Positions 41,639-53,800 of a stretch of DNA of 64,000 nt are shown here, piece after piece; position 1 is the stretch's first letter; each line of letters begins with the position of its first letter. The position numbers and the translations under genes are program-made. The notes beneath the pieces were generated by a model that saw nothing but the letters and a program-made list of their open reading frames with translations, made no database searches and was not told the origin of the DNA. Origin of the DNA: Zeus faber (Eukaryota > Chordata > Actinopteri > Zeiformes > Zeidae); assembly GCA_960531495.1 (NCBI GenBank), contig OY482847.1, positions 14,009,568 to 14,073,567 on the forward strand, given 5' to 3'.

Positions 41639-44600
41639 CTAGCCTGGTCTCACCAGACTCTGAAACCCTTGATAGTCCTTGTCGATTTGGAGAACGCGGC
41701 CTGCAGGGGCAGGTGGAGCTTCACTGCACGGCTTTGCGTCACAAATCGAGTCCCGATTTTGAGAGGGAATGCCTGACTCATTATTCAAGCTCTTAGCTCT
41801 CGCCTCTGCTTTTAGAGAAACACTAGAACAGTTTATTCCACTTGTGAGGGACGAGGAGCTGGAATCACGTGTGGATGAAAGGTTCTCAGAATCCATGTTG
41901 TACGGTTGGTATGAAAGGTCAGTTTGCATTGAATTGGATGAATAAACGGCCAGCGAAGTCAGCTCTGGTTGTCCAGTAGCCTGAGGAGTTGGGGCTTGAA
42001 AACCACTCCCCTCGCTGGGATGGTAGCCAGGCTCGCAGCACATTGCAGGCTGTGCCTGAACCTCAGAGCTAGCTTTTAAATCTGGCTCTCCAAAGAGAGG
42101 GGTGGAATAAGTCCTATTGTCATATGTATGTGACCCGTGAAAACCGCCAAGGTCATCCCCTCCTAAATTACACAAACTGTGGTCAATGGAAGGCAAACTG
42201 GAGTCCATGTTGGAATTAGGGAGTCGGGGGAGGGCGTCACGGAGGGCTTCCTTGACTTTGTCGATGACGTCAACAGAGGGCTTGATGTTGCAGTCCAGAG
42301 ACAAGGAGTCGCTGGTTGTTCTTCTACTTTGCTCATAACTTCCACAACTGGCGTCCGTCGATGAACATTGGGACCTAGGAGATGAGGAAGACAAGTTGAA
42401 GCAAGAATTTAAAACAGAACAGACTTTCCTTTCTCATGCTACTGCATCAACACTGACCAGGGTTTTTTATTCAACGGATGGTCTTGAATGGGACAGACAT
42501 TGATAGAGGACAAGGTGTCTCGCTCAAGCCTTAAGACCTGAAGCAAAAAGTCACATCTTTCAATCAAAGAAAACATATATTTGAAATCCCATGTCACTGC
42601 TGCCAAATTATTTCAGGCCTTGACTCATAACCTACTAACCCCTTAAAGGAAACAAGGACCCAAAACAGAACAGTGATTTTAGCCGCCAGCAGTGATGTTC
42701 CATCATAAAACGCACTATTATTCATGATCTTCCATAGAAAGCAAACTCTCACTGGGAAATTCACCTTTTGTTCTCTGGGAACCAATTGCAAATTAGTTGG
42801 TTTTGTATATGTGCAAACTTTGTCCCACCACTTTGCTTTAAACCTGCAGACAGTTGAAAAATAAAGAGCAGAAAAGTTGCATAAATTAAAATAGAAATCA
42901 TTTCAAACTACAAAGAAACATATAACAAATAAAACCCCTAAAACGTTGGTCTGAGCGACCTACCTTATGCAACAGATGAAAAGAACGCTGGTTATGACGA
43001 CCGCTGCGAAACCCAGGCCGATGGTCACACCGAGCAGGATGCTGCTGAGGGAGCCAACTGTGGAGGATAAAGAACTCTTAGCACAGTCGTTCTTCCTCTT
43101 TTTAACGATAGTTTATAGCAGCTCGAAGAAAATGAGCAGCATACACAGAGAGTGATCTGAGGAAGAGCAAGACCGAGGAGCACAGAAACAGAAGTGTTGA
43201 CAAATCAAACTCGTAGGTTCTGAAACAATGGTGAAACAGTTGAATGAATGAGTGAATAACAAAAGAAACTAAAGAAAACGTTGAAAAAACAGCATGTGGC
43301 GACTTACGAGTGTTGAATTCATAATCCGGACTGTTGTCGCTGTAAAGGCCACTGAAGCGTATGTAGCTTTTGACATTGACAATATACTCAGTTCTGGGAT
43401 CCAGGTATTTCCCCAGAATTTCGTATGACGTTGATTGAATTTCTTCTGATTCCTAGCAGGGAAACACAATATGGTTATTTTTGTAATTCTAATAGAATTA
43501 CTTATAACAAAAGCTGCAATCACACAAACGAAGTTTGAACAATTGTTGGACATTGGTTTAACTGTTCTTCTTCATCCTAAAATTGATGCTGTGATAACAA
43601 ATTTCCCCTCTATTTTAAAAGTAAAAATAACTTTCAACATTTGCTTAAATACAAAAAGTGTGATACAACTATCCAACTCCGGGTTACTTGTCAAAACTTG
43701 CCAAGAGTTTTTTTTTCCCTAAAGACAGTCTTAAACACAATAATTCTTCTTATTATTAAACACAATTTATATTCTTCACTTTTAAAACATAAACGTACTT
43801 GGTGCTGCCCAAAACATGCAGCGGATTTAACTCAAGTTCATAAAAATACCTTTCTTCAAAACTCCAAAAGTATACTTTCCTTGACGATGCATTTTAATGT
43901 CTTTTAATCCTCATTTATTGACTATCTTAGAACAAATGACACACATTCTCAGCCTAGGGGTCATTCAATGTGCTCACTTGGTCTCAGGACAGTTCTAAGT
44001 ATTGATTGATATATTTTTAATTTAGATAAATATTAAAATAGGTTTTAAATATATATAATCATTTATATACGTAAACTATATGGAGCTCCCTCCATGCTCT
44101 ATTATAGGTATTATAACATTTGCATATGCAATGCTCAATTGCGGCATATGCAAAGTTGAATATCTGCACTTTGAGCAGTAACGCACAATGGCACAGAAGT
44201 GAATTCTGACTCCAGTTATGAAAGGTGCTGGCTCTAATATATATCACACATTTCGGGGTTAGGTCATGGGCCAAAATAGGTTGAGAACCCCGGTTATGAA
44301 ATGTACGTAGAAGTCGCAGCAAGGATTACAACAACGCCAATCATACACACTGTTCAACATTTAGTAAAGGAGATCAGAAGTGTTCAGTTCCCGCCAAATC
44401 CACACAAAGCATCAACATGTATCCATTAAAGCTTTTATCTAGAAGAGGTTCATTGTGTGCCACCATGTCCCTACCACGGCGTCGCCCCCCCCTCTCGGGC
44501 GGTAGGTGACCTTGGCGGTCAGCTTGCCCGTGAAGCTTGGTTTGTTGTAGTTTGTGTTCCACGTGACGAGGAAATTCCCAGTTTCGGTTCGATTCACTGA

Positions 44601-46325
44601 GGTAATATTTGGTGCTTTCGGCTTTACTGAGAAAGAACAGAGAGGGTTATTTGGCATCAAAATCTTTCCCAAATCCGAATTCTGTTGTTCCATTTCTATA
44701 TTTGACATGTGAATATAAAAATGTTCATTCGTCATCCGAAATGTATCCAAAGGGGCAAAATGTTTTATAATCTTCATTTCTGATACATTATCTGTGATGG
44801 ATTTTCAGAAGTGCAATGTCCATACATTTTTTGGGAGCACAAAATGTTTACCAAGTATTCCATATCAAAAAAATGTGTTAATTAACTTACTGCTTTTAGT
44901 GACATCAATGACCATAGATCTCAGCTGCTTCCCACCGCTCAGGAGTTTTATATTGAGCTTATCTCCAAGTATGAGCATCAGTTTGATGGAGCAACTACAT
45001 TTTCCAGGTAAATCCTTGTCAAGTCTGAACCTGCAGTATTTTACACTGTGAAAGAAAAAATTACCAGCACTGTTCAGCAACAGTGTTTGAATACAGTTTT
45101 ATTTGAATCCCTTCTGTTGTCAATTCAAAGTTTCCATTCTAATATTTTAAATGTAGATATGTAATCATCATAACCTCATAATACTAATAATAGTTCACAA
45201 TATTGTTTTAAATAAACAAATAAATAAATCACTTTGGATAAACTAGGGGTCTCAAACTACAGGCCCGGGGGTCACCTCGGGCCCGCGAGACAATTCAATG
45301 TGGCCCGCTACATGGTGATAATAATGATAAACCTGGCCCGCAAATCATTTTTTCAAATCACAATGTTTGATTAATCCACCCAAATATACTGTTTTCCAAC
45401 TATAAAACAGAATTAAACACATCATAAGAGAGCTATTTCTAAGCGGGATTACGGGGCAATTCACTAATGTGGGGGAATAAAACAAAACAAAACAGAACAA
45501 AGCTGAGGTCACTGTTGCATATTTTCTGCTGGTCGTTGCTGTGGAGGACGCCTCTTGTTGATTGCGCAAACTGTGGTTGTTGCTGTCACAACACCCATAT
45601 GGGGTAATAAAATAAAAAAATATTTAAAAAATAGATTTCTAATAGATGTCTAAATCGAATTAAGTAATTTGTATTACTGCAGTTTATGAAATAAACTATG
45701 GTTACATTTTCTAAAAATGTGTTTATGATCTCATTTGTGCGTGCACGTATGAGTGTTATTTGCATCAGCTGATCTTAAAGGTTCTTTTGGGCCTACCTAC
45801 ACAGTCATATTCTTTTACAAAGGCAACAAACCGGTGACCGTTTCTGACAGCGTCCTCCAGGTCATCGGGGCCAACTTTGTTTACCTTTTAAAGCCGCTTT
45901 AAGAAACCCTACAACAGAAAACGTGGACTCACCCGTTATGGTCTATCTCCAAAACGTATTCAGCACAGTCGGACTGGTCGGGTGTCGGTGTCAAACTGCA
46001 GAACATCACGTCGTCGTAGTCGTTGGTACAGCGGATATTTAGTCCTGTGGAAAAGCGGGCGGGGGGCGGGGGGTCAAAACGTAAGGTAAACAACGACATA
46101 AACACGTTGGAATCGCGTAAAAGTCCGCTGCTCCCGGTAAGCATACACACCGTCACCAGCCGTCACAGAAACGACGCTTTTCACGAGAAGCAGGACTAAG
46201 CTCGTCGCTGCTCCGCGCACGGACCTGAAAGTGAAGACAAAATGATCATATATCGGTATAATGACGGATCGTTAATAGAAGGTAGACGTGGGTGAAGACG
46301 TGTGCACGTACCTTCCACGGTCCAT
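41639..46325 (-). CDS. il4r: Interleukin-4 receptor alpha-like, copy B
   Basis: Intact tandem paralogue of copy A. Exons (minus): 46325-46312, 46224-46151, 46044-45933, 45045-44891, 44626-44475, 43452-43308, 43057-42964, 42843-42765, 42537-42458 and 42374-41639; 1641 nt, 546 aa. Exons 1-9 equal copy A in length. The signal peptide exons are nearly identical. D1/D2 differ at many residues, and N-glycosylation sites have moved (N125, N130 here; N114, N209 in copy A). The tail keeps DYQGFQSLV (Y536) but has C330 where copy A has Y330. It carries ten extra residues (SEAPPAPAGR) before VLQIDKDY, lacks three of copy A's serine-rich residues, and ends LVRPG. Box-1-like KAKWWDKVCTYTKPTN is conserved. 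It lies head-to-head with nsmce1, which suits an IL4R identity. Confidence 0.88.
45240..45370. mobile_element. hAT-like terminal fragment, il4r copy B intron 3
   Basis: GGGGTCTCAAACTACAGGCCCGGGGGTC and the following GGCCCGC motifs are typical of hAT-type MITE ends. It is absent from the matching place in unit A. Confidence 0.55.
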
Positions 46326-46958
46326 GGCCGCTTCCTGGGAGACGTTCCACTACTCTTCGTGGGACCCGCGGTCGAGTCGGAGCCGTAGCTGGACGCGGCA
46401 ATCGCGAACGGATCGGTCGCTGCGAAATTATCTTTTGAACGAGTCGAGAGTCGGGAGCCACTCCGACAGAAGAGACCAGTGGGTGAATAATCGACTTACA
46501 AACTATGAATAACTACCAAGGAGTCGGGACTACGTCAACGTGGTTGTTAAAAGACCTAAGACATTCGGCGTCGTTCATATTGGTATGGATTCTGACAGGC
46601 GACTGATTTACACTGTGACTGGTGGTTTCACCAAAATAAAAATAAATACTTTTGAACCACAGTTCGGATTCTTCCGCCTGAATCGATACCTTGGACACGA
46701 ATCAAATGTGTGTGTTTTTTTTTTTTAAGAGGATTCACGATCGAACGAACCGAGAGTCGGATAATCGAACGCGTCGTTTTACTGAGCGACTCGTCAGGAA
46801 GCGACTCTCGGGAAAAAGAGTCGAACCTGACATCACTGGACTGACGTCGTTTCCCAGAGAAACCCTCCTCATACTGGAAGTACACTGGGAATGCGTCACC
46901 TCTCCGCACAAACTTGAACGACGCTGCTGGGAGAAGTCTCGTTTCAAGTGAGGAACTG

Positions 46959-47838
46959 AAACGAGTGAAAATAAACCTCTTGAATCGTATAACATAAAAA
47001 AGACAGTAGTTAAAATCGAGTTTAGAAGTGTTTAAAAATTCGAGGGAACATTGTTCAACCTTCAACTTGCCCCCAAATTTCGACTTGGAATTGCGATTTA
47101 AAATTCAGTTGAGACGTGTTTGTGACAATAACAACAATGAAAACAAACAATGTAATCTATTATTAGCGCTTCGATCGTGACGTCTTCGGGTAATTCTGGC
47201 GCATTCCCGTTACCGTGGAAGTCGGAGCTGGGAATGACGTCACACCGGAGTTGACTACCCCCGAATCTCATGACTTTTGTTTAGTCAAGCAGTGGTGACA
47301 TACAGCGACGTTGGTGACAAAGAATAGCCGTGCTATACGATTTATTTATATGTGTACACACATACATACATACATACACGCACACACACACAGCAAATAA
47401 CATAAATCGTCCACACGGTGCTTTTAAACACTCCGAGTCGGTAGTTACCACTTCAGAGGTAAACATGTTCTGTTAGCTCTGCAGGAGCCTGCGGCAAATT
47501 CGCCTTCGTTTGTCGGGCAAACGTGTGGATTCTATAAGCTGTCCGGCGTATATGAACATACGAATTCCGTCTTCAGGTTCGACGTGTTTTGAAATAGGAA
47601 GCCACCAAAAAAGGGGAACTTCGTTCGTGGGTGGCCGTGCTGCTCTGCATGCGACGTCATCTTTATTATCCCGACGAACTCGGAGCTGAGTGATCGGCCT
47701 TGAAAACTCCTCCCAGCAGCGGATCGGCGTCGTGCGAGTTCCGGGTCGAGTGGAACGCGGCGGAAACAGTAGCCACAGCCTCGACGGGACGCCGGGGCCC
47801 GAGCACGTCGCAGCGCAGCGGCGTGCTCCAGCAGCGAC
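46959..47838. promoter_or_regulatory. Head-to-head promoter region of il4r copy B and nsmce1
   Basis: GC and CpG content rise towards 47840. A perfect CRE palindrome TGACGTCA lies at 47235-47242, with a further CGTGACGTC at about 47177. A short (TACA/CA)n repeat is at 47356-47392. The sequence just before 47839 is CpG-dense and TATA-less and is the likely nsmce1 promoter. Confidence 0.5.
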
Positions 47839-50800
47839 ATGAGTAAGAGTAATGACGCGCTCCGTGACTTTCCAGTCGTGAACGTCGATCGGCCGTCGCT
47901 CTCGGGTGCCAACAGCCGGTTTAAAACGTCATAAGTGGGCCGTCAACGCCACCTCGACGCGGGTGGTTTGGCGGCTAGCTCTTGCGATGAGCGGGGCACG
48001 CTTGTTTCCAGCCTCCTCTGAGGTGGAACAGCCCCCCGCACGCTGCTGCCGATTCGTACGTTTTGTACTGTTTCGGTTGTTGTTCTTGTTTTTACTATTT
48101 AACGGGACTTCGCCCAAGTCAGTTATTGCTGTCAATATCGACCCAACTCCGCAAGTTCAAGTTCAAGAGATTATTTGTCACATACATATACATACGGTCA
48201 TACATATATGCAGTGAAATGTCACGACACCCGGTGATTACGCACAATAAGCTCTATAAGCTCTAAAAATACTAAAAAATACCAAAAATGTGCATAATCGA
48301 CACAAGGTGCTCGTGCAGGCAGCCGCAAGGGGAGGCGCCACAATCGCGATTCTGGGTCCTATAATTATATAATAGAATTGTATTATGTTTTATGATGTGA
48401 CGTATCATGCCATTTGCTAATCCTATCTCTATCCAGTCAGTCAAATGTCAACACAGTCTCCAGCAGCAACATCGTGGACGGGCAAGGATGTTCATTTGAG
48501 GGGGAAAGTGCAAAGACGAAGCGTCTTTCTTCACTTGACTTCTCTTTGTCTTTACTTCCCTGGCGTAACTTGTCGAAAACCCAAGTCTCACGGCAACCCA
48601 ACTCCCGTGCGGGCTGACCATAACGCCACCTTTTATAATCGTGAAATATTTGGCGCTGGGCGTTCTCTTCTGTGTTGCAGGTCAGTCCAGAGCTGCGATG
48701 CGGGACAGCCACCGACGCTTCCTCCAAACCGTCATGTACAATGGCATCGTTAGTGAGCAATTGGCAAAGAGCCTCCATCAGCACTGTTGTGAGACGCACC
48801 ACGGTGAGGGAGACGTCAGATAAGCAGTAAACTGACCTTTTGACACAGTGCTCATAATGTGGCCTAGAGTAGTTTTGTATGTACAGCCTCAGTGGGATAG
48901 AATGTTAATAGTTCACTGCTTTACTCAAGAATATTTTCAACTTGTCTCTCATAAGTTGAGACAATTGTAATGATCCAAAGGGTGCATGAGGTGTATTTAC
49001 TAAGTAGGTTTATGCTTTTGTGCAGAAGTGCAGCATGTGGACATGTATAATTCCATGCATGTTTGCCACCCCCTTTTACCTGTTCATTTGTCTGTAACCT
49101 GATTGATTTGTTCGAAATAATAAGATAAGATCAACTTTATTAGTTCCCGTAGGGAAATTCGGGTGTCAGTGCAGCAAAAAGCAGTGCAATTCAAGAAAGG
49201 CGTAAGAAGTGAGATAGAGATAAAAATAAAATACGATAAAAATAGCATGTACACATTGATAATATAGGTAAAAAATAGCATGTACACATTGATCTGCAGA
49301 TTTTACTTGGAGTAGTACTATGCTAACTAGTAGGAGTGGGCATTAGTGGTAGTAACATAAGCGGCAATGCAATCATTTGAGATGTTCATGTAGTTCTTAA
49401 GTTATATTAACACTACCAGATTTCTTTTTTTTCATAATTATTTTTCAACCATTGGTCCACTGCACTGTTATTGGGGAACATTTTGCCACTGTTGAGGTTT
49501 AACTGAATGGCAACTTTGAATTTCACTCATTTAGATTTCATACCTTTGTATCCTGGCATCGTTCTTATTTCAAATTTTTGCTTGTAAAACTCATTAAATA
49601 GACTCTTTGTCTTACAAACAATTTCCCTAAAGAGCAATATGTCGCCGATGGACTGGACGACTTCATTGGTGTCATCAACTCACAGCTGCAACCTGTATTC
49701 ATGAATCTCCGAAAGGGGCTATCAGAAGACGACGCTATGCAGTACTATGCTCTGGTTAGTGTCTTCATTACCAGCATTGTTTTAGTTTTTTAATAATGAC
49801 CTGAATACATGAGTGACATAAGTTACTGCTTGTTCTGAACATGATGGAATATGTTGTTCACCTATAATCGTTCAGCAATCTACACTACAGCTGGAACATT
49901 TCCTGGATTGTTGAGATCCTGTTTGTTATTAATTGTACGTTTTGACACGGTGATATCTAAGGCTGAACGATTTGGGGAAAATCGAATTGCGTTTTATTAT
50001 TATTATTATTTTTTTATTGTTATATTTTTGTTTAGACCAATATTGCGATTTAGTATACACATTTTTTTCAAGTTCCTTATTCTCTGTATTATTCACTAAA
50101 CAAGCAATAAATGATTCTATAGTATGACCAACATAACAATGGATAAAGTCTTAGCAGTCTACAGTCTTTGCTGTAGATGATGTCTTATGATGAAATTAAT
50201 TGATGCATGAATTGGTATGAATAACACCTTCATTTAACTATTTAGTTTTAAAAATGAAAACCTTCAATTACAGTAGAACATTGACTCATTTATATAACAT
50301 CAAGCCTTGTAATTGTTCGAATTTGAAAAAATATTAATTCAAAATATTAATTGAAAAAATATTCAGTGTTTCAGCAGAATTATTATTATTTTTAATTTTT
50401 TTAAATAAAAATGTTGCAAGCATACGTGCACATACACTTAACACTGCTCCGTCGGCTCAGGGACAGCTTTATGCTCATTTAAAAATAAATAAACAGACAC
50501 CGTGTTCTGGCAGAGGCTCCTACCGGACTGTACATGTGTTCCGGGCTCTGTCCCAGCACACACCCAGCACAGCGCACCGCAGCCCGGGCCGGAGCACACC
50601 GGGGGACAGCGGGGAGGTTCGGTTAAAACAATCACTATAGGCGGCAGGGGTGGGGTGGAGGTGGAGCAGTGGAGAAAGTGTCCCCATTATGCACGTTTCA
50701 TTCCATAAGGAGACGTAAATTAAAAACAGTTGTGCAGGTGCACAAATACCGCCCCGATCAGTCCCTCTCCATGGGATGGCGCTAGGCGGCCGCCTATCTC

Positions 50801-53800
50801 GCCTATAGGAAGAGCCAGACCTGGACACCACTATTGGTTAGATTGTGTAACATAAAAAAAAAATCCCCCAAAAAAACGTTTTGTTTTTTTTTTGTTTTTT
50901 TTATGGCAGCCTTTACAATTTGAAAATTGTGTTTTTTGGGTTGAATTTGACCAATCAAATGCTAAGAATTGATATACGGTAGTTGTCTGTGAAAATGCAT
51001 CACGTCAGATCTGTCAACAAATAGTAACATGGGAATAATATTTAAAAGACAATTGAACGCATGGATGTTAGCAAGCATAAAGTATGTGCAAAACCTATCA
51101 CAAATCTGTTTATTCGACAAATCTATATATAATAGGACCAGATAACATTGCAAATTATAATTTTCCCTTTGCATCCAGGTTAACACAGCGGAGACGCATG
51201 TGACGAGGATGTCTTCAGATTACAATGACAGCGAATTGGAAGTCTTCAAGAAAGTGGTGTGTTGAATTCTCTGTGGGGAAAAAAACTGAATAATAAATAA
51301 ATGTGTAAACTTTGGGTATCACTCCTGCATACATATATTCTGAAACTCAATCCTCAATTAAGATTCTGATAAGGTTCTGACTAATCGCCGTACCTTGGTT
51401 TTTGAAAATGGGAATTCCTTCCTAAATCAGCATTTACTGTACATCCTCATTCATGTAACTTTCAAAACCAAGTCTATATATGTTCATAAGGTACAAATTA
51501 ATAAAGTTGTATATGATTTTCCAAATTGCACAGCCATACTTTAGGCACTCGATGACGAACAGCATGCAGATTTGATAAACAAAGGTTCACTTTAAATGAT
51601 GACCTGGCCATGAGCAGATTTTATGCTCACTGAATTAGCAGTGCGCATTTTTTTTTTTTTTTCTATCTTTCCATTTTCAAATTGATGGCATACTAAACAT
51701 TCCTCAGAGATGTTGGTCGCTCACTGGATATTTTCTCTTTTTCGGACCATTCTCTGTTAACCCTAGAGATGGTTGTGCGTGAAGATCCCAGTAGGTCAGC
51801 AGTTTCTGAAATACTCAGACCAGCCCGTCTGGCACCAACAGCCATGCCACGTTCAAAAGTCACTTATATCCCCTTTCTTCCCCATTCTGAGGCTCGGGTT
51901 GAACTTCAGTAAGTCATCCTCACCATGTCTACATGCCTAAATGCAATGAGTTGCTGTCGTGTGATTGGCGGATTAGCTATTTGTGGTAACTAACAATTGA
52001 ACAGATGTACCTAATAAAGTGGGTGGTGAGTGTATATGAGGTTCATTAATTTGATACTTACTGCAACTATTTACTCAGATCGACCTGATTGTGGGCTCTG
52101 ACACTGGAACGGCATCTTCTACGGATATTTTAAACAGCACTGACGCTCTCCAAACCAAGAAACTGAAGAAGAGTGAGACGGAGCATCTCCTCGACCGACT
52201 CGTGCTCGAGAAATGGCTCAATGAGGTACCTCACTTCTCACTGCATAAATGACTTATAGTTATCTAAAAATAATGCTGCGTGTATTTACACAGGACATGG
52301 TATAATCGTCACGCTACCATTGATTTGAAAATGTAGTTGATGTGCTTTTTTTTTTTTTGTTTACTTTGCAATTTTCTCGCAATTATTGTAGAAACGAGGA
52401 GACTACAGCTTGTCGACGAGATGCATTTTAGAGATGGAGCCGTACATCCTCACTATGTATGCCGACCAGGTTAAGATGTGCCACATTTGCCACAATATTG
52501 CTTTACAGGTAAACATTTTTTTTTCTTTTCATAATTAAACACATTTTAGTATTTTTAGAGCTTCTAGGGCTTATTGTGCGTAATCACCAGGTGTGACATT
52601 TCACTGCATATACAGCGGGGGAAATAAGTATTGAACACGTCAACATTTTTCTCAGTCATATATTTCTGATGGGACTATTGACATGAAATTTTCACCAGAT
52701 GTCGGTAACAACCCAAGTAATCCACACATACAAAAAAATCAAAACATATGTCCATAAATTAGGTTATGTGTAATAAAGTGGAATGAAACAGGGAAAAAGT
52801 ATTGAACATACTTGCTGAAATGTATTTAATACTTGGTAGAAAAGCCTTTGTTGGTAATGACAGCTTCAAGATGCCTCTTGTCTGAAGAAACTACTCCCAT
52901 GCATTGCTCAGGTGTGATCTTTGCCCATTCTTCCACACAAACTGTCTTCAAATCTTGAAGGTTCCAGGGGCCTCTTCTATGAACTCTGATCTTCAGTTCT
53001 TTCCATAGATTTTCAATTGTATTCAAGATTGACTGATGATTGACTGGGCCATTCTAGAAGCTTTTATTTTCTTTCTCTGAAACCGATGGAGAGTTTCCTT
53101 GGCCGTGTGTTTGGGATCATTGTCTTGCTGAAATGTCCACCCTCGTTTAATCTTCAGCATCCTGAAGATGGCAGCAGATTCTTATCTTACATTTCTCCAT
53201 TCATCCTTCCTACAATTATGTGAAGTCTGCCAGGACCATACACTGAAAAACAGCCCCACACCATGATGTTTCCACCTCCAAACTTCACTGTTGGTATGGT
53301 GTTTTTAGGGTGATGTGCAGTGCCATTTCTCCTCCAAACATGGTGTGTGCTATGTGCCAAAGAGTTCAATTTTGGTCTCATCTGACCAGACTGTTTTATC
53401 CCAGTATTTCATTGGCTTGTCCAAATGTTGTGCAGCAAACTTTAAACAAGCCTCAACATGCTTTTTTCTTCAGCAATGGTGTCTTGCGTGGTGAGCGTGC
53501 ATAGAGGCCATGGCGGTTGAGTGCATTAGTTATTGTTTTCTTTGAAAAAACTGTACCTGCTAATTCCAGGTCTTTCTGAAGCTCTCTGCGAGTGGTCCTG
53601 GGACAACACTGAGGAGCACCTGGTCGTGGCCGGTTGCTGGTGAAATGATGTTCTTTCCACTTCTGTATAATGGCCCCAATGGTGCTCACTGGAACATTCA
53701 GAAGTTTAGAAATAAATCTGTAACCAATGCCATCAGTATGTTTTGCAACAATAAGCTTGCGAAGGTCTTGCGAGAGCTCTTTGGTTTTACCCATCATGAG

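Larger units (their letters stand above)
39033..46958. repeat. Tandem duplication, unit B (il4r copy B)
   Basis: Second unit of the direct duplication, 7.9 kb against 9.9 kb for unit A. It lacks the Tc1, hAT and LTR insertions of unit A, but has its own L2-type LINE fragment behind the gene and a hAT-like fragment in intron 3. Confidence 0.88.
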
